A program made the translations under genes and the position numbers. A stretch of 64,000 nt of DNA from Niastella koreensis GR20-10 (GTDB lineage Bacteria; Bacteroidota; Bacteroidia; Chitinophagales; Chitinophagaceae): NCBI RefSeq assembly GCF_000246855.1, contig NC_016609.1, forward strand, positions 992,001 through 1,056,000. The letters are read 5' to 3'. Positions within the stretch are counted from its first letter, which is position 1; each line of letters starts with the position of its first letter. The notes under the pieces are model-generated. The model saw nothing but the letters and a program-made list of their open reading frames with translations. It was not told the origin of the DNA and did no database searches. Positions 8,752-19,100 of the stretch are shown one piece after another.

Positions 8752-11349
8752 TCAATTTGTTTTCATTACGGCGTTTAAGGCAAGCGGCAATTGCAGCAGA
8801 TCGAAATCATGGTCGTATACCAGGTATTTATTCTCCCAAAAGCTGGCGTATTTTTCTTTGAATTCGCGCAGTCCCTGGTAATGCTGAAAACGCTTGATCT
8901 TAAGCGCCGCGAGTTTAACTACTCTTTCGGCCATGTTTTCTGGTTGGGTAATACCGGTCATGGGCACCATGCCCAGGTTTATGTAAGTTTTATTATGCGC
9001 GCGCGCATATTCTATGAGTTTAATGATCAGGGCGTCCATGGCGGCGGCAGGGGCATCGGCGGTTTTGCGGATAAGATCGTACGTGCATTCTTCTTCTGCA
9101 TAATCAGGTATGATGTTCAGAAAGGCCTTGATCTTTCCTTCGGGATCTTTTAATAAGATCATGTCCTGTTTTTCCAGTTCATTGGTATCAAACATGCCCT
9201 GTGAAAAAACGGCTTCTTCCTTGTTGAAGTTCTGTAACCAGTTGTCAGACACCTGTTTCAGTTCCTGTAAAATACCGGTATCATGTGGCGCCGCTGCTAT
9301 GTGAACGGTGAACCCTTTCTTTTGTAAACTGTTCAGTCCGTTACGCAATGATTTTTTATCCCTTCCTTCAATACTAAACCTCGTCACATCCAGGATGGCT
9401 TCCTGGCCAATCATCATCCTGTTTTTACGCAGGCTGGTAAACCAGGGAATGCTGCTTTCATTCACGCGGTAAAAGGCGGTATGCAAACCCATTTTTTTGC
9501 AGTGCTTGTCAAATTCCCTTAATATGGCGAACTTATTCTCAGGCGCGCAAACCGGTTCTTCCAGTACAATGGCGAACCCACGGGCAATACGATAGGCGAT
9601 AAAACCTTCATGCAGGTCTGAAAAGAAAAAGAGTTTGTCCTTATAGTATTTAAAATAATCCATGGCCGAACTGCCAAACTGGGCCAACAAACTATCTACT
9701 CTTTCCCGGGCGTTTTCAGGCACGGTGTGTTTGTGCAGCCCGGGCCTGATGAGAGAGTATAACAGGAAGCCCCAGGTTAAAAATCCGGTTACTCTTATCA
9801 GCCATACAAATTCATTTCCAAACCGGGTAAGCGGGTGTAAAGTGGTATCCTCCATCAGCAGGAACATATTCAAGGTATGCTGTAAAGATTCCTTCCAGGT
9901 AAAATCAACGCCGAAATTTCTTTTATCGATAAAATAGAAACTGATAAAACCAAACAGCATTACGGCCGCTACACTGATGGCTGCCGTTTTTAAACCAGCT
10001 TTTATCCGTTGCCTGCTGCTTTGAACGCGGTATTGTGACCTAGTAACAATTAACAGGAGCATGGTAAAGGCGGCGTAGCTTGCTTCTTCATAATCGAGCG
10101 CTTTGGTAAGGTGACCTATCAATGAAAAAAAAGCCAGGCCAATGGCCATGATCCAGGCATTGCGCAACCCTTTTAGTAAATAGGCAGAGGTAATTAACAG
10201 TGCAAGTCCTGTAAACAGAACCAGCAGGTTACTGGCATGGATGCTGCTCAATGGCAGGTATTCGCGCAGCAGGCGCATCCGTTCATGCACGGGTGGGGTG
10301 ATGGCAGAAAGGATGTTCACAAGCCCCAGCATAAACACCAGCACCACAGGGGCCATCCGGGCAAATAGTTTTCTGCCCTTCCAGCTAAAAGCGCCCATTC
10401 CACCAACCAGGGGCAGCCAGAATTCAAAAACCCGGTACAGGATGGTAATGGATAGAGCCTGCGGGGCCGAATAGCCGAATTTTTGTAATATCAATGACAT
10501 GAATAATTCCACGGCGCCCAATCCACGAAGAAATGGCGAAATAACCATCATTAGCACGGCAATAATGTACGCAGCCGCCGAAGCCCCAAGTGAAGCAGGT
10601 AAACCCAGCGCCAGCATGGCCAGGTAAATATGCAGGATGCCGCAGCCTTCCACGCCGATAGATAAAAAAGTGGCCTGTACTACCCCCGACCTGTTTACAT
10701 TGGCCGACATCATTTCATGCATATGCGCTGAAAACGCCGGGAATTTCCGCTCGAACCATCGATAGGCTGCTTTCTTTTGTTTTACTGTTTGTACAATACC
10801 GGCCAGCAGCACTATGATTGCCAGTAGCGCCAGTAAACCCAGCCAGGCATTGGCCGTACCGTTTATGCCGAACATGGTGTACAGCACAACGGGCAGGCCC
10901 ACAATAAATACAGTTAATAAACCAGTAAAGGCGTACAGCGCACTGGCCTGATGCACCTGCAGCCTGTTAAAACCCTGCTTACGTAATGTTGATGGGAAAT
11001 AAGCCAGCGCACTAACGCCGCCTGCCGGAAGAAATACACTGATGAAATTTCGTTTTAAGAATAACGATACTGCATGCACCCATTTTAAGCGAAGCTGTAC
11101 TGCCGAGAATGTTTTTACATACATACCGCTTTGTAACAGAATGCAGGCTATTGTTATTACCAATGATGCCATTAACCAGGTACCATTAGCCTGTTTTATC
11201 TGCGGAACAATGGCCAGTAATTCTTTTCTTTCACTTCTGAAAAAAACGATGGCAAGGAGCAGGATCACAACAGCGATTATCTCACGCCAATAAACTTGCG
11301 GAGATGCTGATTGTATTTTTAAACGGGTAGTTTTGATCAGGTTAGCCAT
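8752..11349 (-). CDS. mprF: Bifunctional lysylphosphatidylglycerol flippase/synthetase MprF
   Basis: An 865-residue inner-membrane protein. The N-terminal part (to about residue 490) carries some 13-14 hydrophobic segments matching the LPG synthetase/flippase membrane domain. The C-terminal cytoplasmic part (about 510-865) is the DUF2156 aminoacyl-tRNA-dependent transferase domain of GNAT fold, with FFFSDLHEGFIAYRIARGF and INLGMVPMTG motifs. MprF moves lysine (or alanine) from charged tRNA to phosphatidylglycerol and flips the product outward, lowering surface charge and sensitivity to cationic peptides. It is the first gene of a two-gene operon with the AcvB/VirJ-like hydrolase. Which amino acid it transfers cannot be read from sequence. 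Confidence 0.9.
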   Translation of the reverse strand: MANLIKTTRLKIQSASPQVYWREIIAVVILLLAIVFFRSERKELLAIVPQIKQANGTWLMASLVITIACILLQSGMYVKTFSAVQLRLKWVHAVSLFLKRNFISVFLPAGGVSALAYFPSTLRKQGFNRLQVHQASALYAFTGLLTVFIVGLPVVLYTMFGINGTANAWLGLLALLAIIVLLAGIVQTVKQKKAAYRWFERKFPAFSAHMHEMMSANVNRSGVVQATFLSIGVEGCGILHIYLAMLALGLPASLGASAAAYIIAVLMMVISPFLRGLGAVELFMSLILQKFGYSAPQALSITILYRVFEFWLPLVGGMGAFSWKGRKLFARMAPVVLVFMLGLVNILSAITPPVHERMRLLREYLPLSSIHASNLLVLFTGLALLITSAYLLKGLRNAWIMAIGLAFFSLIGHLTKALDYEEASYAAFTMLLLIVTRSQYRVQSSRQRIKAGLKTAAISVAAVMLFGFISFYFIDKRNFGVDFTWKESLQHTLNMFLLMEDTTLHPLTRFGNEFVWLIRVTGFLTWGFLLYSLIRPGLHKHTVPENARERVDSLLAQFGSSAMDYFKYYKDKLFFFSDLHEGFIAYRIARGFAIVLEEPVCAPENKFAILREFDKHCKKMGLHTAFYRVNESSIPWFTSLRKNRMMIGQEAILDVTRFSIEGRDKKSLRNGLNSLQKKGFTVHIAAAPHDTGILQELKQVSDNWLQNFNKEEAVFSQGMFDTNELEKQDMILLKDPEGKIKAFLNIIPDYAEEECTYDLIRKTADAPAAAMDALIIKLIEYARAHNKTYINLGMVPMTGITQPENMAERVVKLAALKIKRFQHYQGLREFKEKYASFWENKYLVYDHDFDLLQLPLALNAVMKTN

Positions 11350-11455
11350 AACCTAAAATTATAGTTAGCAATGGGGTGTTTTCAGCACCCCAAAGGTATT
11401 TACTTCTCCCTGGTTGCTTAACTAATGCTTTGTTAATGGCTCATGGGGAAACCGA

Positions 11456-11646
11456 TCAATGTTTCCTTATTAACTTAAATTTTATATCACCCAAAGCAGG
11501 CTGCAGGCAAGATTGTGCTGAGCTGTCGTATTTCAGGCAGTTCAGGTTGTAAATGAAAAGGGTATCCTGGTTGTATTTAAACCCAAAATTGAATGGCAGG
11601 CAAATAAAATGCTACAGGCTAAAAAGGCGACAGCTATTCTAATCAT
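11456..11646 (-). pseudogene. Possible small lipoprotein gene broken by a frameshift
   Basis: In the 454-bp gap before the permease gene, an ATG at 11646 (minus strand) opens a lipoprotein-like signal sequence (MIRIAVAFLACSILFAC, lipobox LFAC) that stops after 34 codons. A second frame, entered by a +1/-2 shift around the lipobox, continues with protein-like sequence (FKYNQDTLFIYNLNCLKYD) for about 50 codons to a TGA at 11456. Joined, they would make a peptide of about 65 residues. This may be a decayed gene or chance. Apart from this I see nothing in 11350-11803. Confidence 0.3.
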
Positions 11647-11803
11647 GATGTGCTAAAGTAATATTTTTTATCCTGTTCGTCAATGAACGGAACACTGTAC
11701 GTTTTCGCACACTTTTCGGCAGCCCGCTTTCCAAAGCATTCGTTCAGAAAGGATTTCACAATTGGCACAACCGTTGAGTTAATATTACTCTTAATGCTGG
11801 CAT

Positions 11804-14188
11804 ATGTTTAAAAATTATATAATTGTTGCCTGGCGCAACCTGGTAAAGGGACGCATGCATTCGGCCATCAATATCCTGGGGCTCTGTCTGGGTATGTCGG
11901 TGGCCCTGCTCATCGGGTTATGGATGCATGATGAGCTTTCTTTTGATAAGAATTTTAAACACTATGATCGCATTGCCCAGGTTATTCAAACCCTCACCAA
12001 CAACGGTGAAAAACAAACGTGGTGGGATGTTCCCTATCCTTTGGCCAATGAACTGCGTACCAACTATGGCAGTGATTTTGAACACATCGTGATGGCAACG
12101 AATGTGTTTGACCACCTGATAACAGTGGATGATAAAAAGATCAAACAGCGGGGCGGCTATTTTGAAAAAGAAATGCCGGAGCTGTTCTCCCTGAACCTTC
12201 TGAAAGGCAGCCGCTCAGCCCTGAATGATCCGCTTTCTGTGCTTATCTCTGCTTCTGCTGCCAAAGCTTTCTGGGGAAATGAAGATCCTATGAACAGGAT
12301 CATTAAGATTGATAAAAACCCGGTGGTAAAAGTAGCCGGGGTGTATGAAGACTTCCCGCAGAACTCAAGCTTTGCCAACCTCAATTTTATTTCAAGCTGG
12401 GATTTTTATTACAATGTCAACAACAAGTTAAGCGACATGCCCGATCCCTGGCGCCCTAACTTTACCACGCTCTATGTTCAATTAAACGATCTGGCATCCA
12501 TTCAAACCGTTAATGCAAGGATCAGGGATGCGAAAATGAAGAAGATAAATCCGCAGCTGCAGAAGAAGAAACCCGCTTTGTTCCTGATGCCTATGAGTAG
12601 ATGGCATTTGTATTCCGAGTTTAAGAACGGGGTCAATACCGGTGGCGCCATTCAATATGTATGGATGTTTGGGATTATTGGCGTATTTGTGCTCCTGCTT
12701 GCCTGTATCAATTTTATGAACCTCAGTACTGCCCAAAGTGAAAAGCGCGCCAAAGAAGTAGGGGTAAGAAAAACAATGGGCTCACCAAGAAAACAATTGA
12801 TGTTCCAGTTTTTCTGCGAGTCATTGATAACGGTAACCATAGCATTAATTATTTCGCTAATGGTCGTGTGGCTTACCCTGCCATTCTTCAACACCATCAC
12901 GGGAAAACAGATCAAAATACCCTGGTTTAATGTTTATTTCCTGGCGCTTTGTGTGGCGTTTCTCCTTGTTGTTGCATTGGTTGCGGGAAGCTATCCTGCC
13001 TTTTATTTATCCTCCTTTAAACCGATAAAGGTTTTAAAAGGAACGTTTAAAACAGGCCGTTATGCAACCGTGCCACGGAAGGTGCTGGTAGTGGTGCAGT
13101 TTAGTATTTCGGTATCGCTTATCATAGGAACGATCGCGGTGTATAAACAGATCCGGTTTGCGAAAAACCGGCCTGTTGGTTATACAAGAGCAAACCTCAT
13201 TAATATCACTACTGGCGGGTCTGCGGTTCATGATCATTTTAATACGATAAAAGGAGAACTGTTGCAAACCGGCGTGGTGACAGGGGTTGCTGAATCGGAA
13301 AGTCCAACAACTGCGATCTTTAACAGTACCAGCGGTTTTAGCTGGCCTGAAAAAGATCCCAATCTGTCAATTGATTTTGGCGTAATCGCGGCATCGTTTG
13401 AATATGGCAAAACCATTGGGTGGAAACTAAAGGAGGGGCGCAATTTCTCAAAGGAGTTTTTAACAGACACAGCAGGGGTTATTCTCAATGAAGCTGCCGT
13501 ACGGTTTATGAATCTCAAAAACCCGGTGGGTACACGGGTAACCTGGTGGGGACAACCGTTGACGGTAATAGGCGTTGTCGAAAATATGGTAACAGAATCG
13601 CCGTATAACGAAGTAAGGCCGGTTATTTATCCATACCTGAATTACCCGGGCAACATGAATATTATTAAACTCAATCCGGCTGTAAGCGCACAGGATGCGT
13701 TACACAGGATCGAGCCTTTATATAAGAAATATAATCCCGATCAGCCTTTTGAGTATAGTTTTATTGATACGGATTATGACAAAAAATTCAATTATGAAGA
13801 ACGCATTGGAGAGCTGGCGGGAATTTTTGCAGCACTGGCCATTATCATCTCCTGTCTTGGGTTATTAGGGTTGACCTCGTTTGTAGCTGAACAACGGAAA
13901 AAAGAGGTAGGGGTTAGAAAAGTGTTGGGCGCTTCGGTATTTAATTTATGGAATTTGTTATCCCGGGAATTCCTGGTGCTGGTAATTATTTCATTCCTGG
14001 TATCGCTGCCGGTATCCTGGTATTTTACGCATAACTGGTTACAGAATTATAGTTATCGTACCGGCTTATCATGGTGGGTGTTTGTGGCGGCAGGTACAGG
14101 CGCCATCCTGATTACACTGATCACGGTGAGCTTTCAGACAATAAAAGCAGCCATCGCCAACCCGGTTACAAGTTTAAGAACCGAGTGA
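11804..14188 (+). CDS. ABC transporter permease, FtsX/MacB family
   Basis: A 794-residue permease with the layout usual in Bacteroidota: an N-terminal membrane span (about 20-45, NILGLCLGMSVALLIGLWM), a periplasmic MacB-type core domain (about 50-240), three central spans with the FtsX domain (about 285-420), a second N-terminal-like span at about 427-445, a second periplasmic domain, and three C-terminal spans ending in a second FtsX domain (KKEVGVRKVLGAS motif). The QSEKRAKEVGVRKTMGS and EVGVRKVLGAS segments mark the two halves. Such proteins pair with an MacB/LolD-type ATPase for efflux or lipoprotein-related work, but no ATPase gene is adjacent. It has its own downstream terminator. Confidence 0.85.
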   Translation: MFKNYIIVAWRNLVKGRMHSAINILGLCLGMSVALLIGLWMHDELSFDKNFKHYDRIAQVIQTLTNNGEKQTWWDVPYPLANELRTNYGSDFEHIVMATNVFDHLITVDDKKIKQRGGYFEKEMPELFSLNLLKGSRSALNDPLSVLISASAAKAFWGNEDPMNRIIKIDKNPVVKVAGVYEDFPQNSSFANLNFISSWDFYYNVNNKLSDMPDPWRPNFTTLYVQLNDLASIQTVNARIRDAKMKKINPQLQKKKPALFLMPMSRWHLYSEFKNGVNTGGAIQYVWMFGIIGVFVLLLACINFMNLSTAQSEKRAKEVGVRKTMGSPRKQLMFQFFCESLITVTIALIISLMVVWLTLPFFNTITGKQIKIPWFNVYFLALCVAFLLVVALVAGSYPAFYLSSFKPIKVLKGTFKTGRYATVPRKVLVVVQFSISVSLIIGTIAVYKQIRFAKNRPVGYTRANLINITTGGSAVHDHFNTIKGELLQTGVVTGVAESESPTTAIFNSTSGFSWPEKDPNLSIDFGVIAASFEYGKTIGWKLKEGRNFSKEFLTDTAGVILNEAAVRFMNLKNPVGTRVTWWGQPLTVIGVVENMVTESPYNEVRPVIYPYLNYPGNMNIIKLNPAVSAQDALHRIEPLYKKYNPDQPFEYSFIDTDYDKKFNYEERIGELAGIFAALAIIISCLGLLGLTSFVAEQRKKEVGVRKVLGASVFNLWNLLSREFLVLVIISFLVSLPVSWYFTHNWLQNYSYRTGLSWWVFVAAGTGAILITLITVSFQTIKAAIANPVTSLRTE

Positions 14189-14217
14189 GGTGTTGCTGAA
14201 TATTTTTAGCATGTTAG

Positions 14218-14256
14218 AAACCTTCAGATTCAACGATTTGAAGGTTTTTAATTTTT
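14218..14256 (+). terminator. Terminator after the FtsX-type permease gene
   Basis: AAACCTTCA at 14218 pairs with TGAAGGTTT ending at 14246 (11-bp stem with one mismatch), followed by a T-rich tail. Confidence 0.7.
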
Positions 14257-14305
14257 TATTCTACTTTTGAATGCTGCTTATATGAAAAAATAACGATTTG
14301 CGAAT

Positions 14306-14848
14306 ATGAAGGAGACTTCAGATCTTGATTTGCTTATGCGCATCAGTGAGGGTGACCGCCACGCGTTTCGTGAGCTGTATCAACACTATACTCCCGTACT
14401 GTACCCATTTGTCAAAAGCTTATGCAATAATGATGCGTTGTGTGAAGACATTATTCAGGAAGTTTTTATTAAGATCTGGGATAACCGCGTAAACGCGGTA
14501 AACATCAAACAGGTTAAACCTTATTTATTTAAGGCTGCAAAGAACAGATTCCTCAACGAATTAAGAAAACAGAAAACCGAACGAAAGGTTATCAATACCC
14601 GCCTCTACAATGGAATTGATCCGGAAACTCCCGAACAACAACTGACTTTTAAAGAAGGAATGCGCCGGGGCGACGAAGCCCTGGCCAGGCTATCACCCAA
14701 ACGAAGGACCATTGTTGAAATGAGTACCCGGGAAAACCTGAGCCTGGATGAGATTGCTGACCGGGTTGGTTCTTCTAAAAACGTGGTAAAGAAGCTGCTT
14801 TACCAGGGCTTGGCAATGATGAAAAAATACGGTTTCCTTTTCCTGTAA
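14306..14848 (+). CDS. FecI-like ECF sigma factor of the GH76 locus
   Basis: A 180-residue ECF sigma factor. Region 2 is seen in CEDIIQEVFIKIWDNR (about residues 51-66), and region 4 in LSLDEIADRVGSSKNVVKKLL (about 148-168). It is followed 64 bp later by a FecR-type anti-sigma gene and then a SusC with an N-terminal STN signalling domain. This is the standard trans-envelope arrangement: ligand binding at SusC is relayed by the STN domain to FecR, freeing the sigma factor to transcribe the susCDE-GH76 genes. This regulatory path is inferred from the family; no sigma-dependent promoter was identified by eye. Confidence 0.88.
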   Translation: MKETSDLDLLMRISEGDRHAFRELYQHYTPVLYPFVKSLCNNDALCEDIIQEVFIKIWDNRVNAVNIKQVKPYLFKAAKNRFLNELRKQKTERKVINTRLYNGIDPETPEQQLTFKEGMRRGDEALARLSPKRRTIVEMSTRENLSLDEIADRVGSSKNVVKKLLYQGLAMMKKYGFLFL

Positions 14849-14912
14849 ATATTTTTAAAAAATCTTTTTACTGAGGGGTCCTTTTGCTACACTCGTGTGT
14901 CTTACCCACGAT

Positions 14913-16088
14913 ATGGACCAACAGACATTTGACAAATTCCTCAGGAACGTTGCACAGCAAACGCAATCCCCTGCAGCATTAGCTGAGTTTCTTGCCTGGC
15001 TGGAAGAGCTTCCTGAAGAGCTGGCAGCTGCGGCACTTGACAGGTATGAACAGGCTTTTAGAGGCAGTGATGTGGTAGATAAAGACGCGATCAGGCGGAT
15101 AGAGGAAAACATCGAAAACCGCCTGGATCATGATGATTCCGTTCGGGTGATACCTAAACGTACGCCTGTTTTCTTTTTCCTGAAAGCGGCCGCCATTTTC
15201 ATAGTGGTGGCATCTGCAGTGTGTTTTTTCTTTTATCAAAACCATTATAAGAACGCCCAAACAGAAACTGGCCATCCGGTAACTGCTGCTATAGTACCTG
15301 GTAAAAACCAGGCGGTGCTACAATTGAGTGGCGGAAGATCCATCCTGCTCGAAGACGTGGCCGATGGGGTAATTGATAAGGCAACAGGGTTTGAGAAAAA
15401 AAGTGGTTTACTGGTAGCAAAGGGTGATAAACAACCCATCGATGATGCTGCCGGAATAAACATGCTGGAAACACCCAAAGGCGGACAATACCAGGTAACA
15501 TTACCCGATGGAACCAAAGTATGGTTGAATGCCTCCACCCGCCTGTACTTTCCAACTGTTTTTAAACCGGGCGAAAGAAGGGTAAAGCTGGTGGGCGAAG
15601 CTTATTTTGAAGTGAAGCACGATGCGGCCAATCCCTTTATCGTAGAAACATCCACCGGAACATTGTTGCGTGATCTGGGAACTGGTTTTAATGTGAACGC
15701 CTACCAGGAAGATGCACACGAAATTACCACACTTTTAACCGGGAGTTTACAGGTAACCCGTAATCAATCGCAGGTACTACTGAAGCCCGGGCAACAGGCC
15801 ACTATAAATGCACAGCAGGAGGTGGAAGTAAAGGAGGTGGAAACCAGCTATGCAGTAGCCTGGAAAGAGGGGTATTTTATGTTTAACCGGGAGCCGGTAA
15901 AAGAAGTAATGAATAAAATAGCACGCTGGTATGATGTAGACGTGGAATACCAGGGACCGGTTACCGAAACCAAGTTTTGGGGTACTGTTTCCAGGTTTTC
16001 GCAGGTAAACGATGTGCTGAAAATGCTGGAAGCTACAGGCAGGGTTCATTTCACCATTGAAGGAAGAAAGATCTATGTAAAAAAATAA
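14913..16088 (+). CDS. FecR-type anti-sigma factor
   Basis: A 391-residue single-pass membrane regulator. A cytoplasmic sigma-binding N-terminus (1-84) precedes one membrane span at about 86-108, then the periplasmic FecR domain (TPKGGQYQVTLPDGTKVWLN motif, about residues 188-207, and GEAYFEV) and a C-terminal DUF4974-type STN-interacting domain (about 315-391, FNREPVKEVMNKIARWYDVDVEY). The ATG at 14913 was preferred to a GTG at 14895 because family N-termini begin at this point. It should hold the upstream ECF sigma factor inactive until signalled by the downstream SusC. Confidence 0.88.
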   Translation: MDQQTFDKFLRNVAQQTQSPAALAEFLAWLEELPEELAAAALDRYEQAFRGSDVVDKDAIRRIEENIENRLDHDDSVRVIPKRTPVFFFLKAAAIFIVVASAVCFFFYQNHYKNAQTETGHPVTAAIVPGKNQAVLQLSGGRSILLEDVADGVIDKATGFEKKSGLLVAKGDKQPIDDAAGINMLETPKGGQYQVTLPDGTKVWLNASTRLYFPTVFKPGERRVKLVGEAYFEVKHDAANPFIVETSTGTLLRDLGTGFNVNAYQEDAHEITTLLTGSLQVTRNQSQVLLKPGQQATINAQQEVEVKEVETSYAVAWKEGYFMFNREPVKEVMNKIARWYDVDVEYQGPVTETKFWGTVSRFSQVNDVLKMLEATGRVHFTIEGRKIYVKK

Positions 16089-16109
16089 AGAGCGTTACCA
16101 AATAAAATG

Positions 16110-16138
16110 GGCCGGTGTGCTGGTAACACGCCGACCCT
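16110..16138 (+). other. GC-rich hairpin between fecR-like and susC-like genes
   Basis: A stem of about 11 bp (GGGCCGGTGTG with CACGCCGACCC, G-U pairs allowed) follows the anti-sigma gene by 20 bp. There is no T tract, so it may be a weak terminator, processing site or mRNA-stability element that sets the ratio between regulator and susC transcripts. Confidence 0.4.
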
Positions 16139-16198
16139 GTTTCAAGGTGTTTTTAAATCAAGCGTTTCCTTAACTCAATTAAAAAACTATGTAAATCT

Positions 16199-19100
16199 AT
16201 GACATTATTTTCAGGTATTGAGTCTGTACCAACCAAAACAAAAAATCTGCGAAAACTACTCATTACTATGAAGCTGTTATTCTACTTACTATTTGCCACC
16301 ATGCTGCAGGTAAATGCAAACAGCTACGCACAGGGTATTTCGCTCAAAGGCCGCAACATTCCCATCGAGCGTATTTTTATGGAGATCAGAAAACAGACCG
16401 GCGTGGCGGTGTTATGTGAAAGCGACGTATTGGAAAACATTAAACCGCTGACGGTAAATTTCAACAAAACCCCGGTTCCGGAAGTACTGGAGTTTTGTCT
16501 GAAGCAAACGCCCTATACGTATCAGCTGGAGAAAGGCAGTATTGTGATTAAAACAATTGCCCGCACTGAACACAACCAGCCTGGTATTGACGTGCAACAG
16601 AAAGTAATTAAAGGCCGGGTTACCGACGAAGAGGGCAAAGCGCTGCCCGGTGTAAATGTGCGAACGAGCAATGGGAATGGGACCATTACCGACGGCGAAG
16701 GCTTTTTTAGCCTGGCCGTTCCGGACAATGTAACAAGCCTTACGTTCAGTTCTGTAGGGTTCCAGTCAAGGACCGTTACATTAGGCGAACAAACCATCCT
16801 GAACGTGTTACTGAACAAAATGCCGGTTAGTTTAAATGAAGTGGTGGTGATAGGATATGGCACCAAAAGAAGGGCCGACCTGGTAGGTGCGGTGGACCAG
16901 GTAAAAGCAGCGCAAATAGAAGGAAGGCCGGTAGGTAATGTAATGCAGGCCTTGCAGGGCCTTTCGCCCAGCCTGGTTATTCAGCAGCGCAATATGAACC
17001 CGAACAACAACTCGATGAACATCAATTTGCGTGGCATCAGCACTTTTGGTAATAACTCACCACTACTGGTTATCGATGGCGTGATAAGCAATGATGTAAG
17101 CGACATGAATAACCTGAACCCCAATGATATTGAAGAGATCTCCATTTTGAAAGATGCCGGCAGCGCCGCCATTTATGGTTCGCGTTCAGCCAATGGGGTT
17201 ATTCTCATTTCTACTAAAAAAGGGAAACAGGGCATGAAGCCTGTTGTCAGCTTCAGCGGTCTGGTGGGTTCCCAGAACCCGCAGGTCCTGGTCAAGCCTT
17301 TAAAAGGATATCAGAATGCATTGCTGCGCAATGACTCCTATATCAATTCAGGCGCTGATCCTATTTACTCACCGGAGCAGATCCGTCAATTCGCTAAAGG
17401 CGACAGCCAGTATTGGCTGAAAGGTATTTTAAAGAACGGCCTTCAACAAAATTATAACTTCAGCATTCAGGGCGGAGCAACGAATACGAGCTATATGATC
17501 TCGCTGGGATATTACAACCAGCAAAGTAATTTTAAAGGCCCTGATTATGGGTTGAAACGATACAACCTCCGCTCGAACCTGACCACCCAGATTGGCCGGT
17601 TAAAACTGTCCACTATCCTTTGGTACAACAGGTCTGAAGGAAATGCATACCAGGGTGATGAAGGTTTTCTGATCGCCGATGCTTCGCGTCTGCCGGTTTA
17701 TAACACCTATATCCTGAAAGACAGCAGCGGCAAATACTACAACAACGATGTGCTTACCGGCGGCAATCCTTTAGCTGCGCTGGAGCATGGCGGATATATA
17801 AAAACCACCAACGATGATTTCCAGGGAAGTTTGAATGGAGAGCTGAAGCTGATGGATGGCTTAAAAGCAAAAGGACTGGTAGGATTGGATGTTAGGCCCG
17901 AGAACAGGTTGATCAGGCGGTTTTACTGGCCTGTTTACAGTTTGTCGGGGTCAGAAACCCCCATTAACCAAAACTCCTCGAAGGATTACAGTATAGAAGA
18001 TTACAGTGGTAACGGAACCCTGCTGAATGTACAGGCCATGCTGGAGTACAACAAAACATTTGCCGGCATGCACAATGTTTCTGCACTGGCAGGTTTCTCC
18101 AATGAATCGTACCGGCAAAAACGCCAGGAAATAAAGATGAAGTATGTGGATCCGGTGTTGGGCATTCCCATTGACGGTACCATTATAGATCCCACCAGTT
18201 ACAATACAGTGGGCGGCACTACGGAAAGAAGTATTTACTCTTATTTTGGAAGAGTGGGCTATGCTTATGGCGATAAGTACTATGCAGAAGGAAGTTTCCG
18301 CTACGATGGTTCTTCCAAATTCGCCAAAAACAACCGCTGGGGATTTTTCCCTTCGGTGTCATTGGGATGGCGCATCTCCGAAGAGGATTTTTTTGATTTC
18401 TGGAAAAACAACATCGGCGACCTGAAGATAAGGGGTACGTATGGCAACCTGGGCAACCAGAATATAGACGATTATCAAACGCTTACCACGTACGATATCT
18501 ACATCAATCAATATGGTTTTAATAACGTAGGAGTGCCCGGCACAGGTTACACATTTGGCAACCCCGAACTGAGATGGGAAACTACCTCTTCTGCCAATCT
18601 TGGGGCTGATGGTACATTTCTGAAAGGAAGCCTTCGGGTGGGATTCGACTTCTTTCATAAGCTAACCAAAGGAATTCTGTTGGCGCCCCAAACACCCATG
18701 GTATTAGGTGGGGCAGTACCAAAGGCCAACTTAGGCGAAATGAAGAACCAGGGCTGGGAGTTAACCATCAACTATTCCCTGCGTCATCGTGATTTCAATC
18801 ATTCGTTTGGGCTTAATATAGCCGATTCCTGGAACGAGGTTACCAAATTTGAAGGGTATGAACAGATCAGCCAGTCAGACGAAATTGAACGCATCGTGCG
18901 GGTAGGGCTGCCGTTGTACAGCTACTATGGCTATAAAACAAATGGCCTGTTCCAAAACGATGACGATATAAAAAGTTCCGCACTGCCTGTTGGCTTTTCT
19001 CCCAGACCCGGTGATGTGAAGTACAAAGACCGGAACGGGGATGGCATTATTAATGACAACGACCGCTACGTGCTGGGACATGCATTTCCGCGGTTAACAT

